A stretch of DNA of 64,000 bases, from positions 21,993,033 through 22,057,032 of the forward strand of contig CM049309.1 in NCBI GenBank assembly GCA_026874595.1, given 5' to 3'. Origin of the DNA: Sipunculus nudus. Taxonomy: Eukaryota; Annelida; Sipuncula; Golfingiida; Sipunculidae. The translations under genes and the position numbers were made by a program. Under the pieces are notes generated by a model. That model was not told where the DNA came from. It saw only the letters and a list, made by a program, of their open reading frames with translations, and did not search any database. Positions 23,624-36,287 of this stretch are shown here, one piece after another. Every line of letters starts with the position of its first letter. The first letter of the stretch is position 1.

Positions 23624-26188
23624 AGCTGACTATAAGTCATCTGAGCTATAGTCGTGGTCCATTGTCCGTCGTCCGTCCGTCTGTCCGTCCGTCCGTCCGT
23701 AGATGTGGCACGTTTTGAAACCGTAAGACCTAGGAATCCAAAATTCGGCATAATGTTAGATGTCCCCAAGATCTCCTACCAAGCCAAAAACTGGGTGTTT
23801 GCAACTTCGTTCCTTTGAGAAATTAAGGAACACACTTCAGGACTGTCTAATATCAAAACCACTCATCTGTTTTACCTCATATTTACCATAAAAATATTCC
23901 TCTATATAGTTCCTATGTACATGCCAGAAATTATGTCTGTATTATTTAATTTAAAAAAGTTATGGGCCCAAACATAATGCATTTTGTAAAAAATCAGAAA
24001 AGATATTTGATCACTTAACACAAAAAATGTTAATGCTATGGACCTTTTTTCCAGTAATATAACTTTAATTAATCAAAATTAAATTGTATACCCAAAATTA
24101 GATGAAAATCTTTTAAATTTTTTAAAATATTAATAAAAATAAAAAATTGGTACCTTAAATTTTGCCCAACTTTGACCATGGCACGTTTTTTTCCTGTAAG
24201 TACTGTGGATTTAATTTTCACAGCATGTTTTTGTTAGCATTTCAACTGTTAACACAAAAAATTTGAAACCAGTTGATCAAAAACTGTAGATTTTAATCAA
24301 GTTTTCAAGCACCATGTAACATATTGTTTACATCAAGCTAGTGTTATGCAGTTTGCAAGAGCTCAGCTCCCCAGCTTCAGCTCTAAGTTCCTTAAATTCG
24401 GCATACAGTTAGATGTCTCCAAAATGCCAAGAATTTGGTCACTAGGACATTCGAGATATTAATGAAAAACTTCATTTTTCCATTAAAAACCCATTGTTAC
24501 ACTTCAAGACTGCCTAATATCAAAAAACCACTGATCTGACTTTAATCATAAATAATATACATATTTTTCATTCTCTATGCACATGCCAGAATGATGTCAG
24601 TATTGTGTAATTGTTTTAAGTTATGGGCCCAAACATAATGCACTTTGTAAAAAATCAAGAAATATATTTACTCCCTTAACAAGAGCATTGCTGAAGCTAG
24701 AGATTTTTTTGTCAGGGATGTAACATTATTTAATCAAGATTCAATTGAATACCCAAAATTAGTTCTGAATTTTTCAAATTTTATTTAGTATAAATATAAA
24801 ATTAGTACCTTAAATTTTGCCCAACTGTGACCATGGCACGTTTGTTTCCCGTGAGCACTGTTGATATAATTTTCATATCATGCACACATAAGCATTTCAG
24901 CTTTTTAGTTTAGAAAGCTAAAAAGAAATTGGCAAAAAAATTGTAGCTTTTATTAATGTTTTTTATGAGACCCTGTCAGACTTTGGCTCTCTCCAGCCCC
25001 TCTTGAGTCACCTGTATGTTGACCTTGTTGACCTTTCATCAAATTATGCACGCTTGAGGCGAGGCATACATGGAATCAAGGCAGCTAATGGCAAGCCACA
25101 GTTGATCCAGGTGTCCAACCCAACTCATCTAGTAGTTTTAACCAAGAACATAACAAAAAAAAATAAATTAATAAATTTTTATTGGTTTTTAATAACAAAT
25201 TAAAGAAAAATAGAAAAGGAATTTGTTAGTTTATAATAACAGGAAATTAACTTGCAGTTACTGATGATATAAGAATCTTGTATCGATGGGTAGAATGTCA
25301 CATATTCCAAATAACACCATGCAGTCACCTTTGGCATTTTTCAGTTCAATTTTAATGATAAAGAAGTAAATCATATTATTCATTATTAATCATTAGGGAT
25401 CATATGAAGGAAATTAGACAAAGATGCAGTTGATAATATTAATCTAGATTCCTGCTGTGTCTAGTGTGTACAATGATGTGAAATTAGTCCAAAATGAATT
25501 TTTTACAGTTATTTTTTAATATAAATAAAAGCCATAAAACCAGGTACTTATGATCATTATTTAAATGAGTGAATTTTGTATATTCTGGATTCTCAACATC
25601 ATTGTTTGGTGAAAACTGAATAAATTCCAGACATGGTGCAAATACTTTGTAATTGTATTTAAATACGAATATGATTTTGTACTCCATTATAAAATTTCTT
25701 GCATAAAGAATGGGAATTCAGGTAAAAATGAAAATATATGAATACTCGTGCAAATACTTTCAAAATGTATTCATGAATGCATTCATGAATATATTCTTTA
25801 ATATTATTTTAATAATCATATCAGTTATATTTCATTTTAAAAAATCATATGATTCTCTTATTATTTTTAATAAAAATTATATTTGGGACAATATTTGTAT
25901 TTTTTTTAATAAATAGTTAAACTCTTATATTATATGTTCTGCTTATAAGTTATATGGCCAAGTCAAAATCTGTGTGACAATAGTACTCCATTTGTTAATA
26001 AAATAAATGAAATCAATCCTCTTCCCTGTCTCCAAAGGTACTATCAAAATCATACATAAGCTAAACAACAACAACTCATAATACAGCTTATATTTATTAC
26101 CACACAAAACCAGCATGTGCCTCATTTCTAAATAATATTTTTTTATCATATATAACAGCTGAGCGTCGTGACCCATAGGTCCCTTGTT
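23624..26188 (+). mobile_element. F2 element (copy B), complete, nested in F2 outer copy
   Basis: The 5' end TTTTTAGCTCAGCTGACTAT forms a hairpin and is followed by (CCGT)n (about 23668-23700). Next come two tandem versions of a 680-bp block (one at about 23700-24390, the next from about 24396 to 24990), then an AT-rich tail. The end has CAGCTGAGCG, a decayed hairpin (TGACCCATAGGTCC) and CTTGTT at 26183-26188. Length is 2565 bp. It shares diagnostic variants with copy D (GAGGCGAGGCAT; GTTTACAT before AAGCTAGTG). No protein of known family is encoded. Confidence 0.8.
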
Positions 26189-26644
26189 TAAAAATCAGGA
26201 AATATATTTGCTCACTTAACATGAGAATTGCTGAAGCTGAAGACTTTTTTTCAGGAATATAACTTTATTTAATCAAGATTAAATTGTTTACCCAAAATTA
26301 GATCTGAATTTTGCAAATTTTTCAAGTTATTAGCATAAATAAAAAATTAATACCTTAAATTTTGTCCAACTTTGGCAGTGGCACGTTTTTTCCCTGTAAG
26401 CACTGTTGATTTAATTTTCACAGCATATATACATAAGGATTTAATCTTTTAAAATCTGAAATTTCAAAGAAATTGTTTGAAAAGAGTAGCTTTTATTCAA
26501 GTTTTCATACACCATGTCAAGTGTTGTTTATATCTGGCCCACCTAGTAGTACAGCCTTCACTTGCATTATGTAACCCACCAAGGCAGCTTGCCTTGAACC
26601 AGCTTGGCCACTACTAGCAGGCTTCTCCTCTGCCCTGCACTCAA

Positions 26645-26662
26645 CCCCCCCCCCCCCCCCCC
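26645..26662. repeat. Poly-C run (18 C)
   Basis: An uninterrupted run of 18 cytosines. It may be polymorphic or a sequencing-length artefact. Confidence 0.9.
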
Positions 26663-27389
26663 AGCTGTTGCATAAACTAGATAAATTTTATAATTTTCTG
26701 TATTTTATTTTATTCTTGGACATGCTACATTTTAGATTTTGGATTGTACCACCAGGGTTACAGTGATTAAAGTGCACATTTAATTGTGTCCACAAAGTGA
26801 TGTATTGCTATGAAAGTATGGATGTTCATCAGATAAGTAATGCTTTACTTCAGAAGAGTAAAACTTCACCAGGTGTGAAATTGACTATTAATTCCAGTTA
26901 TTAATTATAGCTTAGATTGTAATTAGCATAATGATATTGTTTGTCCCTCATTCAACCAACAGTGTGTATACTTTATTTAAAAGATGTTTTTATTTTATCA
27001 AATTTACTGAATCTTTTATTTTATTTCGGTGAATAAAATTAAGCTTGTCCTGAAAACTCCAATGTGCAAAACTTTTAAATAGGAATTCAAGGAATAATTT
27101 TGTAGATGCCATGTTGTGGCATTATTTTCTTTTACATTCAGTTTAAACATTTGATTTAAAAATAATAAAATATATGTGTATGCATAATATGACCCAATGT
27201 GAGCTACACTCTGGATATATAATGATTGCAACTTAGAATTCTAATATTTTAACTTATATTTTCACTTTTATATTACAAATTTATAACACTTGTAAATAAA
27301 AAAAATGAATCAGATAAAAACTATTAATGAAAAAAGTGGATATGCTAAAAAAATAGGCTTGTATATAAACTTAAATGCATTATTCCTTT

Positions 27390-27676
27390 GAAAGTGAAAT
27401 GAAGGTATTAGTCCATTCTGTCCACTTGCCTGTCCATCTGTAAATTTTTCATATGCATCACAGTATCTCAAAACTTTTACTGTTTTTCGTCATGACAGTC
27501 TTGTCAGAGTATTAGTCAATCATATATTGAGAACTTTACTATAACCAAGTAGGAGGACCCTTTCCTCTTAGCTTCTCATATGCTTATATAAATATAAAAC
27601 ATTACAATAGAATATTTTTCATATTTTGCATTTGCAAAAATTTCAAACTTTTGTCATGACCCATGGGTCCTTTGTT
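27390..27676 (+). mobile_element. Divergent F2-like fragment
   Basis: The left part has GTCC/CTGTCC-rich text (27411-27440) like the F2 microsatellite zone. The right part ends with the F2 hairpin CATGACCCATGGGTCC and TTTGTT. Immediately after it (TATATTCTGGATTCTC), F2 outer-copy text resumes. It is probably the remnant of a short relative inserted into the outer copy. Confidence 0.4.
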
Positions 27677-28277
27677 TATATTCTGGATTCTCCACATCAT
27701 TGTTTGGCTAAAACTGAATAAATACCAGACATGGTGCAAATACTTTGCAAATGTATATGAATATGAATATGAATATGTACTCCATTATAAAATTTCTTGC
27801 ATAAGAATGGGAATTCAGGTAAAAATGAAAGTACTTGATACCAGTGCAAATACTTTCAAAATGTATTCATGAATGCATATATTCTATAATATTATTTTAA
27901 TAATTAGTTCAGTTATATTTTATTAAAAAAAAAATCATATGATTCTCTTATTATTTTTAATAAATATTATATTGGCACAACATTTGTTATTAAATTTTAA
28001 TAAATAGTTGAACTCTTTTATTTTATGTGCTGCTTATAAGTTATATGGCCAGGTCAAAATCTGTGTGACAATAGCACTCCATTTGTTAATAAAATAAATG
28101 AAATCAATCCTCTTCCCTGTCTCCAAAAATACTGTCAAATCATACATAAGCTAAACACCAACAACTCATAATAAAGCTTATATTTATTACCACACAAAAC
28201 CAGCATATGCCTCTTTCCCAAATCATATTTTTTATCATATATAACAGCTGAGCGACGTGACCCATGGGTCCCTTGTT

Positions 28278-30602
28278 CCTTACTTGTCAGCATAGAATAT
28301 CAATATCTTACAAGTAATTATAACAGAAGAGTATTTTCTTATTTTCTATGTCACTACCTTACTGTGTGACTTTTTTAATGCACACTGAACATTTAACACA
28401 GGCCTGCCAATTTTCATAACATGATATCATACAAGGATTAACAGATTAACTCAGGATTTAGACAGATCAATCTCTCTTGCATATTAAAAATCTGAATCAC
28501 TCTAATACTCTAATGCAGTTTATCATATGATCATATCTGTATATGCTTTTATGTAATGTGTGGATCTTTTATTCATATTTCACCATTCTGTAACCCCATG
28601 TAACATGGATGTACACATGGTTTACTGAGCCTTTGAAGTTTTGCAGTCTGTGTACTGACCTGTCAAGTGAATTTTGAATTGCTTTGAAGTGAATGTATCA
28701 CAATTTGTCAGTTGAGAAGACAGCTAATATGCTCAAGTGCCATATGTCAATTCTAAATTATCAAATTTAGAAAGGAGATGAAAGACCTTGATCTGACATA
28801 AAAAGGAATAATTTCTCCTCATGGTTGCCAGCCTGGATCTAATCTACTTAAATAATACCTTGCGGCACTTGAGCTTAAATGGAAAGTAATCTTGGATTAG
28901 TGAAGGCAGGAAACCAAATCCAAGTTTATAGTTGGCTTCAATATTTTTCACAGCTACAGCAAAGTTAATATGTGAATGAGTAGCATTAGAATTACCAGGT
29001 TGTGGTATTTCTTCAGTCATATAATTCAGACTGCCAAAGGAGGGTCCACCTGGCATATATGTATTACAACATGGTATTTATTTCCAACCCATTAATGCCT
29101 TCTCTAAGAGCTGTAGCTACACAGGCTCAAATGTGTCTGCCAAAGCTCTGCTTGTAAATCATACATTATGCAGGCCCACCGGCATGTTGCCAGATTAATA
29201 TTCCAACAATGAGCCAGGTTAAGTATACCTCTAAACCATGGTCTTACAGGAGTATCTTTGCTCACTGAAGTGTGTTACTTGTGTACATATCAACTTGTAA
29301 TTCCTCCAGTGTTCTTAATATAGGACTTGTAAATCCGTGGTCCCAGGCTTATTAGTTATTAGAACTCTTTATTGCTACATATATAATATTTCTGAGTGAC
29401 TTTTCCATGCTATTGTTCTTAACATTGTGTTAATTAACCACAGGCAGCTTACATTATTTAAGAAAACTTTTGTATGACAGAAGCAGAGTTATGATGATCC
29501 ACACACCCTCAGCCCCCCTTTCAGGCTTTTAATCAGATGTGACCGTTGCAGCTGAAAATGGTCCATGCTGATGTCAGCTTCCTTTCTTAGGGTCATTATC
29601 TTCTCCATGTGGAGTACTGGGTGTTTGTGATTTTATGGGACATGCCTGAATTCTGAACAGAAACTGAAAGTGTTTTCTGCCACTCTGGTTTGGTCAGAAT
29701 AAAATTTGTTGTTAAAGTTCATGTGGAAGACATGTTCCCAAGACCAGCATGTTGGGACAGGAATTTACTTCCAGTTATTGAGGTGTACAGTAAACAGTCA
29801 TTAACTGTATATATATGAGTGCACGGTGATATAAATGACCCTATGGGTATGTACAGACGTTACTCTGAGTGACCACTGGTCTATAAAGTTTATAACAGGT
29901 GTCTGCTAATGATACCACTATATTGCTGAGCTTCAGGACATTTGGTGACATGTTCAGTACAGGAAGACTAGGACATGGTTGCCATCATAAAAATGACATA
30001 TGATTTTATGGAATATACATTCTTGAATTGAATATACAAAAAGTGGGAAATTCCAGTATAATTGGATTTGATATAACTGTGAGGTCTTCAATGATGCAGT
30101 TTCCATTGTACTTCCTTTACTTGAACCAGGTAGGGTGTGTTATATCATCCATGAGAGAACATTTACATAATTATGAATCACTAAATTCAGTAATGTTATA
30201 TAATACATTACATCACAGCTGACATATTGAAAGTAAACTTCTTTGAACAAGTGTTTCCGTGAATATAACTTTGTCAGTGCATTATCAGGTATGTACAGGG
30301 TTGTTCCAAAGCAGTTCATAGATTACTAAAATTTGCTACCTCTGTTTATTTCTGACATGTTTGAATATGTTTCTGCATTAAACTAGTCCATGATATAATA
30401 TTAAGTATTAATCTTGTTGTCTCTCCAGTTAAAGCAGCATTTATAACAGTTTGATTTCCAGCCAGATGATGTCAGTTTGATAATATGACAGGAATGGCTG
30501 ACATTGCAGATACTTTGTTTTGTGGTCAGTTATCAGTAAATAATATATCATAGATGGGATAAAGGTTAGGTTTATTATAACAAAGATTTGTGATCATTTC
30601 AG
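28278..30602 (+). other. Unique end of intron 1, nothing recognised
   Basis: AT-rich unique DNA between the last transposon end and the exon 2 acceptor. No repeat or conserved segment was recognised. Confidence 0.5.
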
Positions 30603-30650
30603 GGAGGAGAAAGGACAGCATGGGAGACCCATCATGTCACCTTGACAAAG
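30603..30650 (+). CDS. ZO-1 homologue, coding exon 2 (start of PDZ1)
   Basis: This 48-bp exon lies between ATTTCAG and AAG|GTAAGA, phase 0 at both ends. It encodes GGERTAWETHHVTLTK (residues 41-56 of the joined product). The ...WE.H.VTL... pattern is the first beta strand of ZO-family PDZ1 and sits at the expected distance before the carboxylate-binding loop in exon 3. It is too short to be found by frame length alone. Its assignment rests on the splice sites, phase and the family pattern. Confidence 0.88.
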
Positions 30651-32969
30651 GTAAGATCTTATCAGTAACATTTATTTCTCTGATGCTTGTTTGTGGTCTT
30701 GCCTTATTTTGCCAACAAGTTTATTCTATGACTGGTTTTGATAACTGTGTTGAATAAGGTTTGTTGGATTTCCTGGGGGCAAAACATTTGATTTATATAA
30801 ACATGCTTCATGCCATATATTTGTTAGCAAAGGTTGATCTCAACTATGTACCAACTGTAATAATGAAAATAGATAAGGAACAAAAGTTCATAAAGTAGGA
30901 AAAAAAAAGAATCATAGAGGCAGAACCAAAAGATGACTGTCAGGAGGGAGAAAGAGGATATGCATGTATATATATGGCTAAATGGTCACAAAGATCTTGT
31001 TATAACTTCAGTCATGGTCAGCTTAGTTGTCCACCACTTTCAGTTGCAAATGTTTGTCATAAAAAAATTAGCAGGTTAAAAAATACATCCAACAGTAATT
31101 CCTGTGTGATAGTAACCTGCTTGGTTAAACTGCTGTGACTGATGTTCATGGGATAGGTTTTTAGAAGGATTTATAAATTATAACATCTTGTCATGTATTG
31201 ATAGCAAAGTTCAATCTCAGCTTTCAGTGTTTGTACTTAGTGTTATAATTATGGCAATAAGAAGATTGATTTAAAAGGTAAAATTATTAGCTGGCCTTGG
31301 CTGTAAATTGTAACTGTTTTACCATCTTTTCTGTTTTGCCAAGAAGATTTGTCAGAGATAAAGGCAAAGTTATTAATACAATGAAGTATGTACATGGAGG
31401 TTAATGGCAGGGCAGACCAAACAAATGTAGTGTCACAATCAACTTTGTCTTCTTTTTCAACTCAAGGACACCAACAGTTTTGTCTCACTCAATAAATGTC
31501 AGGGAAAGTTAACAAGTTAAGCAGTAGTGGTCTTAAATGTTTGATTAAAGAAACTGCTGCATGGAAGTCTAGTTCCTATGACAGTTACACTTTTATGGGT
31601 TTTGCTATTTTTCCCCTCTTTTTATATAGACATAATCCCCCATTAAATCAGCCTTCTTAGTCTTTTTATTGTGTTGTATTTTGCTTTGAAGGTGTCTTGG
31701 AATGCAGCAAGTATATCTACAGGATATTCCACCATGTCTGACATAACTCAGCAGGACATCCATTGCATCTTTGTTTATCTATAATGTTAACAGTTATGAC
31801 CATTTATAGTGGTGAATCTATCTTATATTAAAAGGAATTAACATATGTGAGCTGAGTTTAAAGTTTTCTTCAGTGGTAATACAATGATTATAGAACAGTG
31901 AAACAAGGACACTGAACAAAAAAAATTAAGAACTTTTATTATTGCACAGTTGTGTTCACAAGATGTTAAGTGAGAACCTAATTTAGGATTTACATGCCAC
32001 TTTCTTCACAGGGTTTGGGTTTTATTCTTGTCTTTTTGCATTATGTCAAAACACGTTAAGTGAGAATGCTCCCATTTAGGTTCTTTATGTGTGTTATTTT
32101 AACAACAACATGGAACATATGCTGTTCTATTTGTAGCTTATTACCCAGAGTACCTCTGCTACCTCAATATAAAGGGCGCTAAAACTGATGCAATTTGCTC
32201 ATAATTGTAGTGGTACCCTGAGACAAGATTGAATCTAGAGGGCTCTTAACAAAGCACTGATAGCAGTCTGGCATCTTATTCACCTTTCATACTTTACCTG
32301 GCTGACTTAAGCTTCTATTCAGCCATTAGATTTGCACTCACTGTGAATAGATTGATGACTGACTTTTGCGCAGAGTGAGGCAGATTTCCCATTGACTTTA
32401 AAATCTGTCTGAGAAGCCACTATAGCTGTATTCTTTTGAGAATTTCTACATCTAAACTGCTATCCTGGAGCTAAAGACTGTCAAATTGTTTACAGACATT
32501 TTTACTGATCCTCAGCTAGGGAGAAAAAATATTTCATTGTATTTTGCTGATTTTTTGTCAAATCAGTGAACACCTCCAGCTAGCTTAGGAAAGTTTCATC
32601 ATAAACAGTTATAAACAGTGAACACTTTTTGATATGACAGATATGGTTGTAGATCACATTTCCCACAGCATTCACTGTTAAATTTAAGCAATTTGTACAG
32701 TACCCACTGCCAAAGTCATTTATCTTAACCTTCATCATGCTTCTGCCTGCAATAGGATTTCTGTTAATGCAAGAAACCTGCAGTGATTAAAATTTCACAT
32801 CTACATGTATGTTTTCTCCCAGCATAAATCACAGGAGTAGGTAAAAACATGCAAATCTGATCATCTAAATGGTCCAGTAGTTATTATGTTAGTATTTCTA
32901 ATGATGCTCTGGGGACCTATGTAGCTTCAAATAGGTCATATGTGACTCTAGTAAAGACAATCTGTTTAA

Positions 32970-35585
32970 TTTTTAGCTCAGCTGACTATAAGTCATCTGA
33001 GCTATAGTCGTGGTCCATTGTCCGTCGTCCGTCCGTCTGTCCGTCCGTCCGTCCGTCCGTCCGTCCGTAGATGTGGCACGTTTTCAAACCGTAAGACCTA
33101 GGAATCCAAAATTCAGCATAATGTTAGATGTCCCCAAGATCTCCTACCAAGCCGAAAACTGGGTCTTTGCGACTTCATTCCTTTGAGAAATTAAGGAAAA
33201 ACCTCAATTTTTTATTAAAAACCTATTTTCACACTTTAGGACTGCCTAATATCAAAACCACTCATCTGTTTTTCCTCTTATTTCCTATAAATAATCCTCT
33301 ATATAATTCCTATGTACATGCCAGAAATTAGGTCTGTATTATTTAATTTAAAAAAGTTATGGGCCCAAACATAATGCATTTTGTAAATAATCAGGAAAGA
33401 AATTTTATCTCTTAACACAAAACTTGTTAAAGCTAAGCACTTTTTTTCCAGTAATATTACTTTTATTAATCAAAATTAAATTGTATACCCAAAATTAGAT
33501 CAAAATCTTTTAAATTTTTAAAAATATTAGCAAAAATAAAAAATTGGTACCTTAAATTTTGCCCAACTTTGACCATGGCACGTTTTTTTGCTGTAACTGC
33601 TGTGGATTTAATTTTCACAGCATGTTTTTGTTAGCATTTCAACTGTTAACACCAAAAATTTGAAACCAGTTGATCAAAAACTGTAGATTTTATTCAAGTT
33701 TTCAAGCACCATGTCACATATTGCTAGTGTTATGCAGTTTGCTAGAGCTCAGCTCTCGAGCTACAGCTCTGAGTTCCTTAAATTTGGCATACAGTTAGAT
33801 TTCTCCAAAATCCCCTACCATGCCAAGAATTTGGTCACTAGGACTTAATTCCTTCGAGATATCAATGAAAAACTTCATTTTTTTCATTAAAAACCCAATG
33901 TTACACTTTAAGACTGCCTAATATCAAAACCACTGATCTGACTTTGATCATATATAATATACATATTTTTCTATACATTCACTATGCACATGCCAGAAAT
34001 GATGTCAGTATTGTGTATTTTTTTTAAGTTATGGGCCCAAACATAATGCACTTTGTAAAAAATCAAGAAATATATTTACTCCCTTAACAAGGGCATTGCT
34101 GAAGCTGGAGATTTTTTTTGTCAGGGATGTAACATTATTTAATCAAGATTCAATTGAATACCCAAAATAAGTTCTGAATTTTTCAAATTTTATAAGTTAT
34201 TAGTATAAATATAAAATTAGTACCTTAAATTTTGCCCAACTGTGACCATGGCGCGTTTGTTTCCCGTGAGCACTGTTGATATAATTTTCATATCATGCAC
34301 ACATAAGGATTTCAGCTTTTTAGTTTAGAAAGCTGAAAGAAATTTGCCAAATATTGTAGCTTTTATTAATGTTTTTTATGAGACCCTGTCAGACTTTGGC
34401 TCCCTCCAGCCCCTCTTGAGTCACCTGTATGTTGACCTTGATGACCTTTCATCAAATTATGCACGCTTGAGGGGAGAATCCAGGCAGCTTATGGCCAGCC
34501 ACAGTTGATCCAGGTGTTCAACCCAACTCATGTAGTAGTTTTAACCAACAACATAACAATAAACAATAAATTAATAAATTTTTATTGGTTTTTAATAACA
34601 AATTAAAGAAAAATAGAAAAGGAATTTGTTAGTTTATAATAACAGGAAATTAACTTGCAGTTACTGATGATATAAGAATCTTGTATTGATGGGTAGAATG
34701 TCTCATATTCCAAATAACACCATGCAGTCACCTATGGCATTTTTCAGTTCAATTTTAATGATAAAGAAGTAAATCATATTATTCATTACTAATCATTAAG
34801 GATTATATGAAGGAAATTAATGATAGACAAAGATGCAGTTGATAATATTAATCTAGATTCCTACTGTGTCTAGTGTGTACATTGATGTGAAATTAGTCCA
34901 AAATGAATTTTTTACAGTTATTTTTTAATATAAATAAAAGCCATAAAACCAGGTACTTATGATCATTATTTAAATGTGTGAATTTTGTATATTCTGGATT
35001 CTCAACAGCATTGTTTGGTGAAAACTGAATAAATACCAGACATGGTGCGAATACTTTGTAATTGTATTTAAATACGAATATGATTGTGTACTCCATTATA
35101 AAATTTCTTGCATAAAGAATGGGAATTCAGGTAAAAATGAAAGTATATGAATACTCGTGCAAATACTTTCAAAATGTATTCATGAATATATTCTTTAATA
35201 TTATTTTAATAATCATATCAGTTATATTTCATTTTAAAAAATCCTATGATTCTCTTATTATTTTTAATAAAAATTATATTTGGGACAATATTTGTAATTT
35301 TTTTAATAAATAGTTAAACTCTTATATTATATGTTCTGCTTATAAGTTATATGGCCAAGTCAAAATCTGTGTGACAGTAGTACTCCATTTGTTAATAAAA
35401 TAAATGAAATCAATCCTCTTCCCTGTCTCCAAAGGTACTATCAAAATCATACATAAGCTAAACAACAACAACTCATAATACAGCTTATATTTATTACCAC
35501 ACAAAGCCAGCATGTGCCTCATTTCTAAATAATATTTTTTTATCATATATAACAGCTGAGCGTCGTGACCCATAGGTCCCTTGTT
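32970..35585 (+). mobile_element. F2 element (copy C), complete
   Basis: The 5' TTTTTAGCTCAGCTGACTAT is followed by an expanded (CCGT)n at about 33020-33068. The 3' end has CAGCTGAGCG, TGACCCATAGGTCC and CTTGTT at 35580-35585. Length is 2616 bp, with the same internal order as copy B. It shares variants with copy E: GAGGGGAGAATCCAG, and deletion of the GTTTACAT segment before CTAGTGTTATG. Flanks are unique DNA (CTGTTTAA and GTTGAGAGG). Confidence 0.85.
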
Positions 35586-36124
35586 GTTGAGAGGAATATT
35601 TTGCACTTTTAACACAAGCCTGTGTTGCTGAAGCATGTGGCTGGAGAATATCTGCACAGCCCTGGTCTCCAACCACAGCCAGCGCTGGTACTGGTGGATT
35701 TCAGTCACCAAACACTGTACACAAACACACACTAAAGAATGACAGATATGCTGTGTGTTTTCATACCAGAGGGGGCCTGAATATGATTTGTCATGACGTT
35801 TTATACACAAGCCCTGGTTCTGACCTAGTGTTTCCTCATCACCTCACTGATGTTTTGCTCTGTATCTTGGCTGTGCTTGACTGCCATTGACAATTTAGTC
35901 CATTTCTTTTAGACCAATTACTTATGCCATCCACACCTAAGTTCAGTGATTTACAACTGGACATGGGTGTTTCATCACTGCATATGCAGTCTGGCATTCC
36001 TTTTTGAGAACTTGACAGACTGACATGGTGTTTACTACATCATGTACAGCTGTGCCCAGGTCCCTGTACAGTATATTCTGCTGTTCTCAATGCAATTTCT
36101 AAATAAAGGATAATTCCTAGAGGC

Positions 36125-36287
36125 ATTTTCTGTTATAAATAAGTACTGCTGATCTACATATTCTGCTGTTTATCTACACTTTGACCACTGATATATTCCT
36201 TCCTCTGCCACTGATCTGCTGTTTGCTCTTCTAGCTATTCCTTGATTCTTTTCTTCGGATCAACTAATGCTTATGCTGACCTCTTAA
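36125..36287 (+). repeat. Degenerate CTGCTGATCTA minisatellite, left part
   Basis: Diverged units containing ACTGCTGATCTACATATTC and CCACTGATCTGCTG, the same unit type as at 38460-39060 beyond the F1 insertion. The two blocks were probably one locus split by the element. Confidence 0.6.

Larger units (their letters stand above)
23217..28277 (+). mobile_element. F2 element (outer copy), interrupted and rearranged
   Basis: The 5' end TTTTAGCTCAGCTGACTGTA is at about 23217. Its text stops in AAATATAATGCAATTTTT at 23624, where a complete F2 copy begins. It resumes at 26189 (AAAAATCAGGAAATATATTT), matching the uninterrupted order in other copies. A 3' end with CAGCTGAGCG, the hairpin TGACCCATGGGTCC and CTTGTT lies at 28246-28277. 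From about 26540 to 27676 the F2 text is broken by other sequence, including a divergent fragment with its own end. Treating 23217-28277 as one element is inference; the two halves could be separate relics. Confidence 0.55.
2555..30602 (+). other. Intron 1 of the ZO-1 homologue (about 28 kb)
   Basis: The intron runs from donor GTGAGT at 2555 to acceptor ATTTCAG ending at 30602 and is phase 0. In 2555-9240 I see only AT-rich unique sequence, with an (AAT)n run at 8143-8167. In 10095-11410 and 11575-12840 nothing is recognised. The repeats and transposons inside are listed separately. Its size makes skipped, tissue-specific exons possible. Confidence 0.6.

Noticed and set aside
25003-25203. Forward frame starting MSHLYVDLVDLSSNYARLRR in F2 copies B and D
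   Set aside because: It looks more protein-like than most, but it is broken in copies C and E by the GAGGGGAGAATCC variant. It has no known family resemblance and ends in AT-rich low-complexity residues.
35340-35810. Reverse-strand frame of 156 codons starting upstream of F2 copy C's 3' end, with 77-82-codon versions in copies B, D and E
   Set aside because: The shared part starts in the terminal hairpin and runs through AT-rich F2 tail. It is open in all copies because the copies are nearly identical, not because of selection. Composition is low in complexity and no domain is recognisable. The extra length in copy C comes from unrelated flank.
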